The notes under the pieces are model-generated. The model saw only the letters and a program-made list of their open reading frames with translations. It had not been told where the DNA came from and did no database searches. Source: Rhizobium sp. Pop5 (GTDB lineage: Bacteria > Pseudomonadota > Alphaproteobacteria > Rhizobiales > Rhizobiaceae). From it: 64,000 bases of DNA. Location of the stretch: assembly GCF_024721175.1 (NCBI RefSeq), contig NZ_CP099402.1, forward strand, positions 372,001 through 436,000, given 5' to 3'. The position numbers and the translations under genes were made by a program. Positions 61,273 to 64,000 of the stretch are shown piece after piece (the stretch's first letter is position 1; each line of letters opens with the position of its first letter).

Positions 61273-61686
61273 TGAATATTTGATAGAGTACTAATCGACA
61301 TCTCGTTGCCCAGCGGCGTTATACGACGACCGACGAACCATAGTGTGCATTGCACAAATAGCGCGCTCCTGCAAAAACCGTCGGCTTCGCAAGCGCACAA
61401 ATCATCATCATTCCCGCAGTCCGCCTAAAAAATAATCACCGCCGAAAATCGGCAGTTTTTTGTTTTACTTCAGATTGTTAGCATCCAACCCTGAAACTGG
61501 CACACCGATTGCGTCTTCCTGAATGCACCGGTCAACGGCGATCGGCGCGGATAGGCGCGGCATAAGCGCCTGCATTAGACAATGGCGTCGCAAGGACTTT
61601 GCTGACGGGATTTTCCCATCCCGCCCGAGCAATGGCCGGCGGCGTTTTTTTGCGTCCGAATTCAACAAGCAGAGGGGAACCTGCAG
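61273..61686. other. Nitrate operon upstream region
   Basis: A 414-base regulatory region. It contains a TGTGCA-T-TGCACA palindrome (61344-61356), a GCCGA-AAA-TCGGC hairpin followed by a T-run (61441-61461) and a sigma-54 promoter match (61497-61513). No gene was seen in it. Confidence 0.6.
61497..61513 (+). promoter_or_regulatory. Sigma-54 (RpoN) promoter
   Basis: CTGGCAC-ACCGA-TTGCG matches the -24/-12 consensus YTGGCACGNNNNTTGC with the exact spacing and both invariant GG and GC pairs. It reads toward the nitrate-type ABC operon, whose genes are often controlled by NtrC and RpoN. It lies about 170 bases upstream of the first gene. Confidence 0.75.
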
Positions 61687-63000
61687 ATGAAAAAGATTTC
61701 GACGACCGCGACTTCGACACCCGGCATGACCCGTCGCAGCATGCTCAAGACGACTGCGGCGGCCGCCCTCATCGGCGCCGTCAAAGCTGCCTTTCCATCC
61801 GGCGCCTTCGCAGCTGGGCCCGGCCCTGAAGTGAAAGGCATCAAGCTCGGCTTTATCGCGCTCACGGATTCCGCGCCGCTGATCATCGCCAAGGAGAAGG
61901 GCCTTTTCGACAAGTACGGCCTTCCGGAAACGGATGTCGCAAAACAGGCGTCCTGGGGTGCGACCCGTGACAATCTCGTGCTGGGCGGCGCGGCTAACGG
62001 CATCGACGGCGCTCATATCCTCTCGCCGCTCCCCTACCTCATGCATACGGGGAAGGTGACGCAGAACAACAAGCCGGTGCCGATGGCGATCCTTGCCCGG
62101 CTCAATCTCGACAGCCAGGGCATTTCCGTTGCCAAGGAATATTCGGACACTGGCGTGCAGCTCGATGCCTCGAAGCTGAAGGCGGCGTTCGAAAAGAAGA
62201 AGGCAGAGGGCAAAGAGATCAAGGCCGCCATGACCTTCCCGGGCGGCACTCACGACCTCTGGATCCGCTATTGGCTCGCCGCCGGCGGCATCGACCCGAA
62301 CAAGGATGTTTCGACGATCGTCGTGCCGCCGCCGCAGATGGTTGCCAACATGAAGGTCGGCAACATGGATGTCTTCTGTGTGGGCGAGCCCTGGAACGAG
62401 CAGCTCGTCAACCAGGGCATCGGCTTTACCGCAGCCACCACGGGCGAGCTCTGGAAGGGCCATCCTGAAAAGGCGCTGGGGCTTCGCGCCGAGTGGATCG
62501 AAAAGAACCCGAATGCCGCCAAGGCCCTGCTGATGGCCATTATGGAAGCGCAGCAATGGTGCGACAGCATGGACAACAAGGCGGAGATGGCGGAGCTCCT
62601 TGGCAAGCGCCAATGGTTCAACGTGCCGACCAAGGATGTGCTCGGCCGCCTCAAGGGCGACATCAATTACGGGAACGGTCGCGAGGTCAAGGCCACCGAC
62701 CTCTATATGAAGTTCTGGAAGGACGGCGCCTCCTACCCGTTCAAGAGCCACGACACCTGGTTCATGACGGAAAACATCCGCTGGGGAAATCTGCCGGCGA
62801 CGACGGATGTCAAGGCGCTGGTCAACCAGGTGAACCGTGAAGACATCTGGCGCGAGGCCGCCAAAGATCTCGGCATCGCTGCGGCAGACATTCCCGCATC
62901 GGCTTCACGCGGCAAGGAGACCTTCTTCGACGGCAAGGTCTTCGACCCTGAAAATCCTTCCGCCTATCTCGACAGCCTTTCAATCAAGGCCGTCTCCTGA
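61687..63000 (+). CDS. nrtA: Nitrate-type ABC transporter substrate-binding protein
   Basis: A 437-residue CmpA/NrtA-family protein with a twin-arginine signal (MTRRSMLKTTAAAALIG) near the N-terminus. The mature domain begins VKGIKLGFIALTDSAPLIIAKEKGLFDKYGLPE and contains SWGATRDNLVLGGAANGIDGAHIL and DVFCVGEPWNEQLV. These blocks bind nitrate, nitrite or bicarbonate; with a sigma-54 promoter upstream nitrate is most likely. Ribosome site AGAGGGGAAC. A GC-rich hairpin lies between it and the permease gene and may give higher expression of the binding protein. Confidence 0.88.
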   Translation: MKKISTTATSTPGMTRRSMLKTTAAAALIGAVKAAFPSGAFAAGPGPEVKGIKLGFIALTDSAPLIIAKEKGLFDKYGLPETDVAKQASWGATRDNLVLGGAANGIDGAHILSPLPYLMHTGKVTQNNKPVPMAILARLNLDSQGISVAKEYSDTGVQLDASKLKAAFEKKKAEGKEIKAAMTFPGGTHDLWIRYWLAAGGIDPNKDVSTIVVPPPQMVANMKVGNMDVFCVGEPWNEQLVNQGIGFTAATTGELWKGHPEKALGLRAEWIEKNPNAAKALLMAIMEAQQWCDSMDNKAEMAELLGKRQWFNVPTKDVLGRLKGDINYGNGREVKATDLYMKFWKDGASYPFKSHDTWFMTENIRWGNLPATTDVKALVNQVNREDIWREAAKDLGIAAADIPASASRGKETFFDGKVFDPENPSAYLDSLSIKAVS

Positions 63001-63008
63001 CCCGCCTT

Positions 63009-63031
63009 CCGGCGCGCGACCAGCGCGCCGG
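63009..63031 (+). terminator. Intercistronic hairpin (attenuator-like)
   Basis: CCGGCGCGC-GACCA-GCGCGCCGG forms a 9-base stem followed by CCCTTTTCC, between the nrtA and nrtB stops and starts. It probably limits read-through or protects the binding-protein message from 3' decay. Confidence 0.6.
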
Positions 63032-63056
63032 CCCTTTTCCCGTGAGGAGCGCGCCG

Positions 63057-63950
63057 ATGTCCGCCCTGGCAAGTAAACACAATCCCTCCCCGACCGTCCC
63101 CATCAAGCGAGCGGCAAAGGTCCTGCCGTTTTCCGGCAACCATGGACCACGGATCGACTTTCGCCGTGCGGGCCTGACCGCACTAAGCAATGTCGTTCCG
63201 CCGGCCGTCGTCCTGGCGCTCATCCTGCTCGTCTGGCAGGTACTGTGCTCCTCGACCGACGCGTCCTTGCCCTCGCCGCATCAGGTCTGGCAGGAGAGCT
63301 ACGACCTGATCGCCTATCCCTTCTTCAACAACGGCTCCCAGGATATCGGGCTCGGCTGGCGCGTGCTCGTTTCGCTGCAACGCGTTGCCTATGGCTTCGG
63401 GCTTGCCGGGGTGGCCGGCGTCATCATCGGAGCGATCATCGGACAGTCGGTCTGGGCGATGCGCGGCCTCGATCCAATCTTCCAGGTGTTGCGTACGGTT
63501 CCGCCACTCGCCTGGCTCCCGCTTTCGCTCGCAGCCTTCCAGGATTCCAGGCCTTCGGCGATCTTCGTCATCTTCATCACCTCGATCTGGCCTGTCATCA
63601 TCAACACCGCAGTCGGCGTCCGCAACATTCCGCAGGACTACCGCAACGTCGCCGAGGTGCTGCGCCTCAACCAGTTCGAATTTTTCCTGAAGATCATGCT
63701 GCCTTCGGCCGCGCCTTACATCTTCACCGGCCTCAGGATCGGCGTGGGCCTCTCCTGGCTTGCGATCGTCGCGGCGGAAATGCTGACTGGCGGCGTCGGT
63801 ATCGGCTTCTTCATCTGGGACGCGTGGAACTCATCGCGTCTCCCCGACATCATCGTCGCGCTGGCCTATATCGGCATTGTCGGCTTTGCCCTCGACAAGC
63901 TGGTGGCGGCACTCGGCAAACTCGTCACCCGCGGCGCCATGGCCAATTGA
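63057..63950 (+). CDS. nrtB: Nitrate-type ABC transporter permease
   Basis: A 297-residue membrane protein with a cytosolic N-terminal part, then about six membrane helices and the binding-protein-dependent transport signature NVAEVLRLNQFEFFLKIMLPSAAPYIFTGLRIGVG (the EAA loop). The ATG at 63057 follows GAGGAGCGCG. It forms the channel for the binding protein encoded upstream, and the next gene starts 12 bases later, presumably the ATPase subunit. Confidence 0.9.
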   Translation: MSALASKHNPSPTVPIKRAAKVLPFSGNHGPRIDFRRAGLTALSNVVPPAVVLALILLVWQVLCSSTDASLPSPHQVWQESYDLIAYPFFNNGSQDIGLGWRVLVSLQRVAYGFGLAGVAGVIIGAIIGQSVWAMRGLDPIFQVLRTVPPLAWLPLSLAAFQDSRPSAIFVIFITSIWPVIINTAVGVRNIPQDYRNVAEVLRLNQFEFFLKIMLPSAAPYIFTGLRIGVGLSWLAIVAAEMLTGGVGIGFFIWDAWNSSRLPDIIVALAYIGIVGFALDKLVAALGKLVTRGAMAN

Positions 63951-63962
63951 GGAGCGCGACTT

Positions 63963-64000
63963 ATGAACGCCTATTTGAAGCTCGACCGTATCGACAAGCA
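63963..64000 (+). CDS. Nitrate ABC transporter ATP-binding protein, start only
   Basis: The window ends 38 bases into a frame starting ATG 63963 behind GAGGAGCGCGAC. The visible residues MNAYLKLDRIDK resemble the start of an NrtC/NrtD-type ATPase, and the position after the permease supports it. No motif is reached before the edge. Confidence 0.6.
   Translation, partial: MNAYLKLDRIDK

Overview
The window looks like part of a large, high-GC alphaproteobacterial replicon, most likely from Rhizobium or a close relative. This rests on protein character: a curlin/CsgH pair of the alphaproteobacterial type, many c-di-GMP enzymes, stand-alone Tad-type genes, a LuxI/LuxR pair, and dense catabolic operons each with its own regulator. 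A plasmid or chromid location is only an inference; no replication genes, rRNA or tRNA were seen.

Layout. 1-2.7 kb: tail of an EAL protein, a small curli-like locus (two curlin-repeat proteins and a CsgH-like protein) and a decayed AraC regulator. 2.7-8.4 kb: a hydroxycinnamate (ferulate/p-coumarate) degradation operon (CoA ligase, hydratase/lyase, alcohol dehydrogenase, aldehyde dehydrogenase) divergent from a MarR regulator, with a palindromic operator candidate between them. 8.6-11.5 kb: a class III cyclase-TPR protein and an AraC regulator. 11.75-20.3 kb: an operon with two paralogous aldehyde dehydrogenases flanking a branched-chain-amino-acid-type ABC importer and a coniferyl-alcohol-dehydrogenase-like SDR, probably for uptake and oxidation of lignin-type aromatics.

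20.4-31.1 kb: signalling and envelope genes: a HAMP-only protein, a DUF4142-cupredoxin-ECF sigma operon, a BON protein, two large GGDEF-EAL proteins (one frameshifted) and an orphan sugar-type binding protein. 31.4-35.5 kb: TadG/TadE-like genes and two secreted proteins of unknown function. 35.6-46.8 kb: amino-acid catabolism in several regulated units: a proline-racemase-family/LDH2/ProC-like set under a GntR regulator with palindromic operators, a LysE exporter, an omega-aminotransferase with an XRE-cupin regulator, and a diaminopropionate ammonia-lyase with two amidohydrolases next to an Lrp regulator. 46.8-52.7 kb: an IS5-type remnant, an alpha/beta hydrolase, an AraC regulator, and dadA-dadX with a divergent Lrp regulator.

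52.7-59.5 kb is the least familiar part: a ParE/CopG-type toxin-antitoxin pair, LuxI/LuxR quorum sensing, a small HTH regulator, two paralogous proteins of unknown family, two very short well-initiated ORFs (26 and 52 codons), a structured repeat, and an asparagine-synthetase-like enzyme. It resembles a quorum-linked peptide-modification locus, but that reading is inference. 59.5-64 kb: another PAS-GGDEF-EAL protein and the start of a nitrate-type ABC transporter operon preceded by a good sigma-54 promoter match.

Three genes carry apparent single-base frameshifts (the AraC remnant, the LivG-like ATPase, the 24.2-26.7 kb GGDEF-EAL gene). They may be genuine decay or base-call errors.
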